Shown in pieces: positions 25,131-33,513 of a stretch of DNA of 64,000 bases. Below the pieces are notes generated by a model. The model did no database searches. It was given only the letters and a program-made list of their open reading frames with translations, and was not told the DNA's origin. The stretch comes from Massilia agrisoli (lineage in GTDB: Bacteria > Pseudomonadota > Gammaproteobacteria > Burkholderiales > Burkholderiaceae_D), in assembly GCF_020831365.1 (NCBI RefSeq), contig NZ_JAJHPV010000004.1, forward strand, positions 372,001 through 436,000, read 5' to 3'. Both the position numbers and the translations under genes were made by a program. Position 1 is the stretch's first letter. Every line of letters starts with the position of its first letter.

Positions 25131-26306
25131 TCAGGCGGGGGCGTTGATGGCGGTGCGGATGATCTGGGCGACCGTGGCGATCATGTCCGCATCCATGGTC
25201 TGGCCGGTCGGCAGCACGATCACGCTGCGCGCCACCGCGTCGGTAGCCGGCAGCACCAGCCCGGCGTGCGGGAACAGGCTGCGGTAGGGCTCCAGGTTGT
25301 GGCAGCCGGGCCAGAAGTAGCGCCGCGCCATGACGTTCTCGGCACGCAGCGCGGCCACCAGGGCGTCGCGCCCGACGGCGCAGGCGTCGTCCACTTCCAG
25401 CACCACGTATTGATAGTTGTTGCGTTCGGTCTCGTCGTAGGCGAGCAGGCGCACCCCTTTGACGTCGCTCAGCGCCTCGCGGTAGGCCAGGTAGTTGCGC
25501 CGGTTGGCGGCGATCACCGCGTCCAGCGAGCGCAGGTTGACCAGGCCCATGGCTGCGGCAATCTCGATCATCTTGCCGTTGGTGCCGGGATGGATCACCT
25601 TGTCGAGGTCGACGAAGCCGAAGTTGCGCATCAGGCGCATCGCCTCGGCCAGAGTGTCGTCGTTGGTGACCACGGCGCCACCCTCGAAGGTATTGAAAAA
25701 CTTGGTGGCGTGGAAGCTCAGCACTTCGCAGGCGCCAAAGCTGCCGATCATGCGGCCCTGGTAGGTGCACGAGAACGCATGGGCGGCGTCGAACATCAGT
25801 TTCAGGCCATGCTCGTCGGCGATGTCCTGCAGTTCGGCCACCGGGGCGCCACGGCCCCACAGGTGCACGCCGATGATGCCGCTGGTGCGCGGCGTGATCA
25901 TGCGCCGCACCGCGGCCGGCGACAGGGCGTGTGTGGCCGGGTCGACGTCGGCGAACACCGGCGTGATCGACTGCCACTGCAGGGCATGGGCGGTGGCGAC
26001 AAAGGTATACGAGGGAACGATGACTTCGCCCTCGAGCCCGAGCGCGCGGATCGCGATCTCCAGCGCAATGGTGCCGTTGCACATCGCGACGCAGTGCTTG
26101 ACGCCCAGGTGCTGCGCCACTTCGGCTTCGAACTCCTGCACCAGCGGGCCGTTGTTGCTGAGCCAGCGGCGGTCGAAGATGTCGGCCGCGTATTGCATGA
26201 ACGCTTCGCGGTCGCCCATGTTGGGACGGCCTACGTGCAGCATTTGCTCGAAGGCAGGGGTGGCGCCGTTGACCGCCAGGTCGGCGGCGGTGCGGATGTT
26301 TTTCAT
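25131..26306 (-). CDS. DegT/DnrJ/EryC1-family sugar aminotransferase
   Basis: PLP-dependent enzyme that transaminates a keto-sugar nucleotide (VioA, ArnB or WecE type) to give an amino sugar. The 391-residue chain has CNGTIALEIAIRAL (PLP phosphate region), VIVPSYTFVATAHAL, FDAAHAFSCTYQGRMIGSFG with the ring-contacting Asp, and SFHATKFFNTFEGGAVVTND, where the Lys after HAT should form the Schiff base. The start overlaps the stop of the OGT-like gene by 4 bases, so both are expressed together. The flagellin neighbourhood suggests that its product is a precursor of the flagellin sugar. It may be VioA-like, but the exact sugar is unknown. Confidence 0.9.
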   Translation of the reverse strand: MKNIRTAADLAVNGATPAFEQMLHVGRPNMGDREAFMQYAADIFDRRWLSNNGPLVQEFEAEVAQHLGVKHCVAMCNGTIALEIAIRALGLEGEVIVPSYTFVATAHALQWQSITPVFADVDPATHALSPAAVRRMITPRTSGIIGVHLWGRGAPVAELQDIADEHGLKLMFDAAHAFSCTYQGRMIGSFGACEVLSFHATKFFNTFEGGAVVTNDDTLAEAMRLMRNFGFVDLDKVIHPGTNGKMIEIAAAMGLVNLRSLDAVIAANRRNYLAYREALSDVKGVRLLAYDETERNNYQYVVLEVDDACAVGRDALVAALRAENVMARRYFWPGCHNLEPYRSLFPHAGLVLPATDAVARSVIVLPTGQTMDADMIATVAQIIRTAINAPA

Positions 26307-28600
26307 GCTTCAGGCTCCGGTTCGGACGTCATCAGGTCGGACAGCCGGACCCGGAAGGCTTCCGGCGGCAGGCCGGCGCACCAGCGCTCCCACATCAGGC
26401 GCAGGGCGCGTTCCAGGCCGGTCGCGGCGACGATCGGGTGGCCCACCACCGAGTTGGTGAAGCGCTCGCGCATGCTGGCGCGCAGGCTGGCCAGCTCGTC
26501 GAGGTTCTGGGACAGGAACACGCCCAGCCTGACGAAATGCTCGTCGTCGTCGGCGACGAAGGAGCTCAGGCCGAGGTGGGCCATGGAGCAGACGGCGGCG
26601 TGGCTCGGATTGGTCGGACCCGTGTTGGTCAAGGTTGGCACGCCCATCCACAGCGCGTGGCAGACCGTGGTGGTGCCTGAATATGGGAAGGCGGACAGGC
26701 AGATGTCGATGCGGTCGTGTGCGGCGAGGTATTCGCCGACGGTGCCGCGCGGTTGCACGATCAGGCGCGCGGGATCGATGCCCTCGTTGACGAACCAGCC
26801 GATCACCGCCTTGTCGGCGCCCGCATGCAGGCCGCCCAACACCAGTTTGGCGTCCGGTATGGCGTGCAGCAGTTTCGCCCATAAGGCAATCACCTCTGGG
26901 CTGAGTTTGTTGGCGCGGTTGAAGGTGCCGAAGGTCAGGTAGCCGTTACCGAGCGCAGGCAGCGGGCTGATGTCGGGGGCATTCGGCTCCGGCATGAAGG
27001 GCGCGCCGAGCGGGATGCGGGCGATTTTTTCAGTGAACTGGTCGTCGTAACGGCCTTCCGGAAGGTGGAAGCCATCGCTGATGTAATAGTCCATCGCTTC
27101 GAGGCCGGTGGTGCCCGCATAGCCCATCCAGCAGGCCTGGACCGGCGCTGGCTTGCGCGCGAACAGCGGCAGCCGGTTGCCGCCCGAGTGGCCGGACACG
27201 TCGATCAGTATGTCGATGCCGTCGGCCCGGATCAGGCGCTCGACGGCGTTGTCGTCGAGCGAATTGATGCGGCGCCAGTGGGGGAAGTACCCGCGCAGCC
27301 GTTGCGAGACGTGGTCGTCGATGGCGCCATTGCTGTAGGCATGCAGGGTCAGTTCCGTGCTGTGCGTGAGCAGTTCCACAATCGGTTCGAGGAAGGTGAC
27401 CACCGCGTGGTTGTGCAGGTCGGCCGACACGAAGCCAACGTTCAGGCGCCGTCCGGGGTCCGGCACGTTCGGATGCGGGGTGCGCCGCGGCCGCTGCGGC
27501 ACTTCGAACAGTTCGGCGAAACGCAGGTGTTCGGAGAACAGTTCGTCCGGATCGTTGGTGCAGTGGCTCAGTGCGAACAGCATGTTGCTGTATGCGGCAG
27601 GACAGGGGTCCAGTTGCAGCGCGCGGCGGTAGCTTTCCAGGGAAAGGTCGCGTTCGCCAGCTTCCATGTGGAGGAAGGCCATGCAGGTGTGGACCGAGGC
27701 ATCGTCCGGACGCAGTGCGAGCGCGCGTTTCACGCTGTCCATGGCAGGGCCGAGCTGGCCCAGGGCGTGCTGCGACTGGCCCACGTCGAAGTGGAACAGG
27801 CCATTGTCGGGAGCGGTGTCGAGCACCGCCTGGCGCATCGCCAGCGCCTCATCGACCTTGCCCATGCGGGACAGGGTGGCCGAAATACTGCGCTGGGCAT
27901 TCACGTCGCCCGGCCGGACGCGCAGTGCCTGCTGGTAGCTTGCCACGGCGGCGTCGTATTGCCCCATTCCATCGTAGGTGAGGCCGAGGTTGAAATGGGC
28001 ATCGTAATGGTCGGGACGCAATTGCAGCACAGCGTTGTAAGCGGCGGCCGCGGCGTCGAAGTGGCCGAGGCGAAGCGCGGTACTGCCGAGATTGAGGCGA
28101 ACGTCGATCTGGTCCGGGGCAAGCTCCATCGCGCGGCGGAAGCTGTCGCCCGCGCTGTCGAACTCGCCAAGCCCATGCAGGGCCGCGCCCAGGCCATTAT
28201 GCGAATCGGCATCCTCCGGGCGCAGCGCCAGCGCGCGGCGGTAGCTGTCGGCGGCGTTCTGGTACTGGCCGAGCGCGCGCAAGGCCTCGCCCAGTCCATA
28301 GTGCAGTGTCGCATTGTCGGGTTGCAGCGCAATGGCCTTGCGGTAGCTGTCCGCTGCGCCCTCGTGCTGGCCCAGCGCCTTCAGCGCGGGCGCCAGGATC
28401 GCATGCAGCCAGACCAGGCCGGGATCGAGCTCGAGCGCGCGGCGCTGGCTGGCAACGGCCAGTTCCAGCTGGCCGGTACTCTGCAACGCCACGCCCAGGT
28501 CGGCGTGCGCTTTGGCACTGCCCGGATTTTTGCGCACCGCGAGGCGGCGCTGTTCCAGGACGGCGCCAGGCGCCGCAGGGCGCTTCGCCTGGCCGTTCAC
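26303..28600 (-). CDS. TPR protein with OGT-like glycosyltransferase domain (GT41)
   Basis: Likely O-glycosyltransferase. Residues from about 25 to 365 are around ten TPR repeats (for example AVASYQQALRVRPGDVNAQR, SYRRALALRPEDADSHNGLG). The C-terminal half is a GT41 domain: RRLNVGFVSADLHNHAVVTF, DGIDILIDVSGHSGGNRLPL, QACWMGYAGTTGLEAMDYYI, YLTFGTFNRANKLSPEVIAL and FPYSGTTTVCHALWMGVPTL. These are the sugar-nucleotide and catalytic elements of O-GlcNAc transferases. The start is a GTG at 28600 with GGGGGCG upstream. With 765 residues it is complete. Near flagellin, such proteins are candidates for flagellin glycosylation. Confidence 0.9.
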   Translation of the reverse strand: MNGQAKRPAAPGAVLEQRRLAVRKNPGSAKAHADLGVALQSTGQLELAVASQRRALELDPGLVWLHAILAPALKALGQHEGAADSYRKAIALQPDNATLHYGLGEALRALGQYQNAADSYRRALALRPEDADSHNGLGAALHGLGEFDSAGDSFRRAMELAPDQIDVRLNLGSTALRLGHFDAAAAAYNAVLQLRPDHYDAHFNLGLTYDGMGQYDAAVASYQQALRVRPGDVNAQRSISATLSRMGKVDEALAMRQAVLDTAPDNGLFHFDVGQSQHALGQLGPAMDSVKRALALRPDDASVHTCMAFLHMEAGERDLSLESYRRALQLDPCPAAYSNMLFALSHCTNDPDELFSEHLRFAELFEVPQRPRRTPHPNVPDPGRRLNVGFVSADLHNHAVVTFLEPIVELLTHSTELTLHAYSNGAIDDHVSQRLRGYFPHWRRINSLDDNAVERLIRADGIDILIDVSGHSGGNRLPLFARKPAPVQACWMGYAGTTGLEAMDYYISDGFHLPEGRYDDQFTEKIARIPLGAPFMPEPNAPDISPLPALGNGYLTFGTFNRANKLSPEVIALWAKLLHAIPDAKLVLGGLHAGADKAVIGWFVNEGIDPARLIVQPRGTVGEYLAAHDRIDICLSAFPYSGTTTVCHALWMGVPTLTNTGPTNPSHAAVCSMAHLGLSSFVADDDEHFVRLGVFLSQNLDELASLRASMRERFTNSVVGHPIVAATGLERALRLMWERWCAGLPPEAFRVRLSDLMTSEPEPEA

Positions 28601-28783
28601 AACGCGCCCCCGGTCGATTGGCCCGGTTGCGACACTGCGGAAAATGGTATGGCGCTCATGGATTTCTGCTGGGGAATTTGCGTAAGGAATTGTACCGCGT
28701 CCCTATAGCGGACGCGGGATAAATTTCTTTGTAGAAATGCCAAGCTGTGTCATTCGTGAGCGTCGCCGCGCGTGGCAGTTACC
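28601..28783. other. Divergent gap with a hairpin, upstream of the OGT-like and WbqC genes
   Basis: No gene is visible between the GTG start at 28600 and the WbqC start at 28873. At 28695-28717 an 8-bp inverted repeat (CCGCGTCC/GGACGCGG, 7-base loop) occurs, followed by a smaller ATTTCT/AGAAAT repeat. These could be a terminator-like or protein-binding element; no T-tract follows, so I do not call it a terminator. Confidence 0.35.
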
Positions 28784-28812
28784 TTGACGCAGCTCTTTCG
28801 ACTGGATAGCAT
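28784..28812 (+). promoter_or_regulatory. Probable sigma-70 promoter for the WbqC operon
   Basis: TTGACG at 28784-28789 and TAGCAT at 28807-28812 with a 17-base spacer, about 60 bases before the ATG at 28873. The spacing is optimal and the -35 is strong. Confidence 0.45.
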
Positions 28813-28872
28813 GACCAGCCGAGGAGGCGCCCCCGTGCCGCAATGCCACTACCTGAAGAAAGCACAGCGACG

Positions 28873-29571
28873 ATGAAACTGGCCATCATGCAGCCGTATT
28901 TCGTCCCCTATATCGGCTACTTCCAATTGATGGCCGCGGTCGACCGCTTCGTGCTGTTCGACGATGTCAGTTTCATCAACCGTGGCTGGATCAACCGCAA
29001 CCGCATCCTCGTCGGTGGGCGCGAACACCTGGTGACCATCCCCTTGCGGGGCGCGAGCCAGAACCAGCAGATCAACCAGATCGCCTTGAGCGACGATGCC
29101 GCGTGGCCCAGCAAGCTGCTCAAAACCATCGAGCAGTCCTACCGCAAAGCGCCGTTTTACGCGGAGACCATGCCGCTGGTGCAGGACATACTCAGCTGTC
29201 CGGAAACCATGCTGGCGCCCTACCTGCGCTTTTCCCTGACCGCCCTGAAAGACTGGCTGGAACTTCCCTGCCAGATCATCGGGAGCTCGGCGCAATATGA
29301 GAACAAGGAGTACAAGGGAGCCCGGCGCATCCTGGACATTTGCCGCCAGGAGCAGGCCAGCGTCTATGTCAATGCGCCCGGCGGCAAGGACTTGTACGCG
29401 CCCGCCGATTTCGCCGCGCTCGGCATGCAGCTGCGCTTCCTGAAGCCCCGGCTGGAGGAGTATGCCCAGGGCGGGGCGCCATTCATGCCGGGACTGTCGA
29501 TCATCGATGCCTTGATGTACCAGGGCAGGGCCGCCGCGCGGCAAGCACTGTTTGCCGCCGAGCTGGAATGA
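28873..29571 (+). CDS. WbqC-family protein
   Basis: Belongs to the WbqC family, found in surface-polysaccharide and glycosylation clusters; its biochemical role is not settled. The 232-residue chain starts MKLAIMQPYFVPYIGYFQLM, a near-perfect family signature, followed by FVLFDDVSFINRGWINRNRI and later YVNAPGGKDLY. The ATG at 28873 is preferred because the family start lies there; an in-frame ATG 10 codons upstream is less likely. It is the first gene of a plus-strand set with a methyltransferase, a propeller protein and an acetyltransferase. Confidence 0.85.
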   Translation: MKLAIMQPYFVPYIGYFQLMAAVDRFVLFDDVSFINRGWINRNRILVGGREHLVTIPLRGASQNQQINQIALSDDAAWPSKLLKTIEQSYRKAPFYAETMPLVQDILSCPETMLAPYLRFSLTALKDWLELPCQIIGSSAQYENKEYKGARRILDICRQEQASVYVNAPGGKDLYAPADFAALGMQLRFLKPRLEEYAQGGAPFMPGLSIIDALMYQGRAAARQALFAAELE

Positions 29572-29671
29572 GTCAACGTAGCGCGAGTGCTTTGGATCAA
29601 CTATAGTATTGAGACAGTGCGCGGCCAAACCCGGCGCTCTCGCCGTGGATGAAAATTTATAGAGGAAAGAC

Positions 29672-30682
29672 ATGAAAGCTGGTGAGGAAAAAAATTATCG
29701 ATGTCCAGAAACCGGTTCTGAGCTGACGCTGGAGATCGACTGCCAGGACCAGGACAATGTGCTCGCGGGCTGGCTCACCTCAGCCTGTGGCCGCAGCTAC
29801 GCGATCAACAATGGCATTGCCGACCTGACCTTTCCCCCTGTATTGCATCCGACCGAACAGAAAAGCAGGGAGTTCTACAACCAGCGTGCCGAGATCTATG
29901 ACAAGTTCCTGCACCTGACCTTTGAAACCTTCTGGGAAGATGAGACGGTCACCCGCAACAAGATGATCGACACGCTGGAGATCGAACCGCATCACCGCGT
30001 GCTGGAAGTCAGTTGCGGCTCGGGCCGCGATTCGGCCTTGCTGGCGCAGCGCCTGGACGCTACCGGCAAGCTGTACCTGCAGGATATTTCGCTGCCGATG
30101 CTGGAGAAATGCGTGGAGAGGATGGACGGCGTGAATGTGCCGATCGACTATTCCTTGTCCAACGGCAGCTACCTGCCTTTCCCCGATGGTTATTTCGATG
30201 CGGTCTACCACTTCGGCGGACTGGGCGAATTCGGCGACATCAAGCGTGCGCTGAAGGAGTTCGCGCGGGTGACCAAAATCGGCGGACGCGTGCTGGTCGG
30301 CGATGAAAGCATGCCGCCGTGGCTGCGCGGCACCCGCTTCGCACAGATACTGACCGCCACCAATCCGCAGTTCAATGCGCCGCTGCCGCTGCAGGAAATG
30401 CCGGTCGAGGCGCGCGAGGTGCGGCTGCGGTGGGTGATCGGCGGCGTGTTCTACCTGATCGATTTTGTCGTCGGCGATGGCGAGCCTACCGGTAACTTCA
30501 ATTATGAAATTCCCGGCCCGCGTGGCGGCACCCACATGACGCGTGTCGACGGCCAGCTGGAAGGCGTGAAACCCGAAACCAAGACCCTCGCCTTGGAGGC
30601 GATGCAAAAGTCCGGCAAGAGCATGCACGCCTGGCTGGACGACGTGGTCAAGGCGGCAGCCCTGCGCGATCTCGGAAAATAG
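29672..30682 (+). CDS. Class I SAM-dependent methyltransferase with Trm112-like N-terminus
   Basis: Predicted methyltransferase of unknown substrate, 336 residues. The N-terminal 50 residues (YRCPETGSELTL, then SACGRSYAINNGIADLTFP) resemble the small Trm112-like domain in front of many methyltransferases. The Rossmann part has HHRVLEVSCGSGRDSALLAQ, where motif I has a Ser-Cys in place of the more common Gly, and SNGSYLPFPDGYFDAVYHFG for the acidic-loop region. GAGGAAAG precedes the ATG. It lies 4 bases before the next gene and within the putative sugar-modification island, so sugar or glycan O-methylation is plausible but unproven. Confidence 0.78.
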   Translation: MKAGEEKNYRCPETGSELTLEIDCQDQDNVLAGWLTSACGRSYAINNGIADLTFPPVLHPTEQKSREFYNQRAEIYDKFLHLTFETFWEDETVTRNKMIDTLEIEPHHRVLEVSCGSGRDSALLAQRLDATGKLYLQDISLPMLEKCVERMDGVNVPIDYSLSNGSYLPFPDGYFDAVYHFGGLGEFGDIKRALKEFARVTKIGGRVLVGDESMPPWLRGTRFAQILTATNPQFNAPLPLQEMPVEAREVRLRWVIGGVFYLIDFVVGDGEPTGNFNYEIPGPRGGTHMTRVDGQLEGVKPETKTLALEAMQKSGKSMHAWLDDVVKAAALRDLGK

Positions 30683-30686
30683 GCGC

Positions 30687-31622
30687 ATGTGGATCAAGAA
30701 AGGCAAGATCTTCGAGGCGTCGGGCCAGCATGGCTGGATGCATAGCCACGCGCAGGTCCCCACCGTGTGGCAAAAAGATCCCGATACGCTGAGGATATTT
30801 TTCGCTACACGTCCCGAACCGGGCCTGAGCATGACCACCTTCATCGATGTGTCGGCCCACGATCCGCGCGAGGTATTGTACGTGCACGACCGGCCGATAT
30901 TGGAACTTGGCAAAGCCGGCACCTTCGACGAACACGGCATCATGCCGAGCTGCGTTGTCGAAGTCGATAATCGCCTGTTCCTGTACTACAGCGGCTGGAG
31001 CCGCGGCACGACTGACGCGCCATACCGCAACTTCACCGGCCTGGCAGTCAGCGACGATGGCATGACATTTACGCGCGCCAGCGAGGAACCGATCCTCAAG
31101 GCGACCGCGGCCGAACCGTACTCCGCCACATCGCCCTTCATGCTGCGCGAGCAGGGCCAATGGCGCTCCTGGTATTGCTCCGGCACGTCGTGGCGGGAAT
31201 TCCATGGAAAAATGGAGCATCAGTACGACTTGAAGACGGCGTCATCGAAGGACGGCATGACGTGGCATCAACCTGGAATCGCCGCCTTACGGTGCCGCGA
31301 CGACAGCGAAGCCTTGACCCGGCCGACCGTCATCCGCGTCGATAACACCTATCACATGTGGTTTTGTTATCGGGGGAGCAGCGACTTCCGCAATGGCCAG
31401 GATAGCTATCGCATTGGTTACGCCCATTCCGATCACCTTGAGCATTGGACGCGCGCCGATGCGCAGGCGGGAATCGATGTATCCGACAGCGGATGGGATT
31501 CCCTGATGATCGCCTATCCGTATGTGATCCGCCAGGAGAAGAAGTTGCTCATGTTCTACAACGGCAACGGTTTTGGCGCCGAGGGCATGGGATATGCCGA
31601 ATACCCACTTGAAACGAGGTAA
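30687..31622 (+). CDS. Five-bladed beta-propeller glycosidase-like protein
   Basis: A 311-residue protein with the repetitive blade pattern of GH43/GH32/GH130-type enzymes: blade strands such as LFLYYSGWSRG, DDGMTFTRASEEPIL, WRSWYCSGTSW, SKDGMTWHQPGIAAL and TYHMWFCYRG. The recurring Ser-x-Asp-Gly-x-Thr-Trp/Phe turn (SDDGMTF, SKDGMTW) resembles Asp-box-like turns. No signal peptide is seen, so it should act in the cytoplasm. Exact family and substrate are unclear; catalytic acids cannot be assigned with certainty. It begins 4 bases after the methyltransferase gene. Confidence 0.65.
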   Translation: MWIKKGKIFEASGQHGWMHSHAQVPTVWQKDPDTLRIFFATRPEPGLSMTTFIDVSAHDPREVLYVHDRPILELGKAGTFDEHGIMPSCVVEVDNRLFLYYSGWSRGTTDAPYRNFTGLAVSDDGMTFTRASEEPILKATAAEPYSATSPFMLREQGQWRSWYCSGTSWREFHGKMEHQYDLKTASSKDGMTWHQPGIAALRCRDDSEALTRPTVIRVDNTYHMWFCYRGSSDFRNGQDSYRIGYAHSDHLEHWTRADAQAGIDVSDSGWDSLMIAYPYVIRQEKKLLMFYNGNGFGAEGMGYAEYPLETR

Positions 31623-31627
31623 CAGCA

Positions 31628-32179
31628 TTGTTCCCAGAAAATCTGACTATCGAAACGGAGCGCTTGCTGCTCACCCCGATCAGCATGAAGGACCTGGACG
31701 ATATCTGGCCGCATGTGACCGATCCGCGCATCAGCCGGCTGATGTCATGGCAGCCGCACCAGGACAAATCGGTCACCAGGGCGCTGATCGACAACCTGGA
31801 GCAAAGCCGCCGCGACGAGCGGGGCATCACCTGGTCCATTTTCAGGGACGGCCGCTTCTGCGGGATCATCTCGCTCATCAGCATCATGCGCCATCACCGC
31901 GCGCTCACTTATCACAGCGCGGAGCTGGCGTATTGGCTCGGCGTGGAGTTCCAGGGACAGCGCATCATGTCGGAAGCCGGCCGGCACGTGATCGCTTTCG
32001 CGTTCAAGGAGCTTGGCATCCACCGGCTGGTGGTGGAGCACTTCACATCGAACCCGCAATCGGAACGCGTGATCAAGCAATGGGGATTCCGCTTGATCGG
32101 CGAGAAACGCCATGCCTTCATGAAGGAGGGCGTCTGGCACAACGCCAAGTGCTACGACCTGCTGGAAACCGACCTGTAG
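31628..32179 (+). CDS. GNAT-family acetyltransferase (RimJ/RimL type)
   Basis: Acetyl-CoA-dependent N- or O-acetyltransferase of 183 residues. The chain has LTIETERLLLTPISMKDLDD at the N-terminus, YWLGVEFQGQRIMSEAGRHV (the acetyl-CoA loop in place of QxxGxG), and FAFKELGIHRLVVEHFTSNP with QSERVIKQWGFRLIGEKRHA, the C-terminal RimL-like signature. The start is TTG at 31628 with an ACGAGG box; no ATG fits. It lies 5 bases after the propeller gene, closing this small plus-strand operon. The acceptor may be a nucleotide-linked sugar, but this is a guess. Confidence 0.8.
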   Translation: MFPENLTIETERLLLTPISMKDLDDIWPHVTDPRISRLMSWQPHQDKSVTRALIDNLEQSRRDERGITWSIFRDGRFCGIISLISIMRHHRALTYHSAELAYWLGVEFQGQRIMSEAGRHVIAFAFKELGIHRLVVEHFTSNPQSERVIKQWGFRLIGEKRHAFMKEGVWHNAKCYDLLETDL

Positions 32180-32194
32180 CCCCGCGTTTGGGTC

Positions 32195-32826
32195 TTAGCC
32201 CTGCATTGGTTTCACGATATAGCCGGTAGGCTGCTGCGTGAATGGGAAGGTACGGATAGGCAGGCCAGGCAGCAATTCGCGCACAGCCTGGGTCTCTCCG
32301 GGCGCTGTTTCATGGTTGATATTGTCAAGCAGCAGAATGCCGCCAGGCGTCAGCCGCGGCCAGAAATGCTCGATGCAATGATGCACTACCTTGTAGAGTC
32401 CGCAATCGAGGAATACCAGCTTGAATTGCAGGTGCGCATAGTCGTCGAAGAAGGCGGGAAGGTCCTTGGATAAGTCCAGTTCATGCAGCAAGGCGATGTT
32501 ATCGAGCTGCTGCGCCTTGATCAGCGCCTCAAGGCGTTCCTTGCTCTCAAAGTAGGAATTGTCGTCGACAAGATGCTTCTCGTTGTCGTCCGGATGGTTT
32601 CCCTTGAACCAGTCGAATCCATGGACCTGTGTCAGCGACTCCGGCTCGGAAACGGCCTAGGCTCACATGACCGGTAAATGCCGGGAAGTGATGGGTTCAC
32701 TCCCTGCCAGAAGGGTTCGCGACGCTGCTCGAGCATGCGTGTTTCGAAGCCGATCCGGCGGTAGCCGCGCTCCGGCGCGTGCGATACCTGCCCGCCACTC
32801 GCATCGGGTTTCTTGGCTTGGGTCAT
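32195..32826 (-). pseudogene. Broken TylF-like methyltransferase with internal deletion
   Basis: Two fragments of one methyltransferase in different frames. The 5' part begins MTQAKKPDASGGQVSHAPER at an ATG with GAGGGAG upstream and ends in a frameshifted tail at a stop near 32632. The 3' part, readable from about 32651, runs SEPESLTQVHGFDWFKGNHP then later LVFLDCGLYKVVHHCIEHFW and LTPGGILLLDNINHE, like TylF/macrocin O-methyltransferases. The N-terminal SAM-binding region normally between them is missing, so the enzyme should be dead. It is the last gene of the ACP operon, 12 bases after the acyltransferase gene. Confidence 0.7.
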
Positions 32827-32838
32827 ATTCGACTCCCT

Positions 32839-33513
32839 CTATAGATTTGAAAATCGCGACATCCGGAGGAACTGCCGGCTGTCCAGGCGAAGCTGCGGAG
32901 TATTGCCTTCGACGAACACTGCGCCGCGTTCCGCGGATTTCGTCACCAGGGCATTGGCTCCCACAAAGCATTCCTCGCCCATCGTCACACCATGCCCGAC
33001 CGTGCTGTTGACTGCGAAAAAGCAGTTCGCTCCCACCGTCACCGCGCCGGAAATATTCGTACAAGAGGTAAGCCAGCAGTTGTCGCCGATCGCGCTGTGG
33101 TGGCCAACCATCGCACCGCTCCAGACAAATACGTTGTTGCCCAGAGCTACGCGCGGGTGGACCAGCGCCTGGTTCATCACAAAGCAGTTGTCGCCATGGA
33201 CAAGATCGCTCGGCGTGCCTGGATCAATATAGGAAGCCAAGGTATAGCCCAAGGCGCGCGCTTCGGCACATTTCTTTTTGCGCAGGTCATTCATGTCTTG
33301 GTAACCGACCGCGATGAACATGTCGTACTGTTCCGGCGGATACTGCGCGGCGATCGCGTCGAACGGGACCACGGGCAGGCCTTGCCATTCTTTGCCTGGC
33401 GCATACGGGGCGTCGACCGTGCATGCCACCACCTTGCGCTCGCTTTGGTGCTGGAAAAAATATAACAGCACGTCGGCGATTTTTCCGGCGCCGAACAAGA
33501 TCAAAGGTTTCAT
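32839..33513 (-). CDS. PglD/NeuD-like sugar N-acyltransferase
   Basis: Predicted left-handed beta-helix acyltransferase for amino sugars, 224 residues. The N-terminal part is a small Rossmann-like domain (MKPLILFGAGKIADVLLYFF, the PglD nucleotide-sugar region), the C-terminal part a hexapeptide-repeat helix (VHPRVALGNNVFVWSGAMVG, HHSAIGDNCWLTSCTNISGA, ANCFFAVNSTVGHGVTMGEE). The His in VGHHSAIG fits the catalytic base position of PglD. It overlaps the ligase gene upstream by 4 bases, so an activated acyl donor from that operon could be its co-substrate instead of acetyl-CoA. Confidence 0.8.
   Translation of the reverse strand: MKPLILFGAGKIADVLLYFFQHQSERKVVACTVDAPYAPGKEWQGLPVVPFDAIAAQYPPEQYDMFIAVGYQDMNDLRKKKCAEARALGYTLASYIDPGTPSDLVHGDNCFVMNQALVHPRVALGNNVFVWSGAMVGHHSAIGDNCWLTSCTNISGAVTVGANCFFAVNSTVGHGVTMGEECFVGANALVTKSAERGAVFVEGNTPQLRLDSRQFLRMSRFSNL

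Noticed and set aside
28695-28737. Two small inverted repeats as a CRISPR or riboswitch
   Set aside because: No repeated spacer structure and no known riboswitch fold; kept only as a hairpin in an intergenic region.
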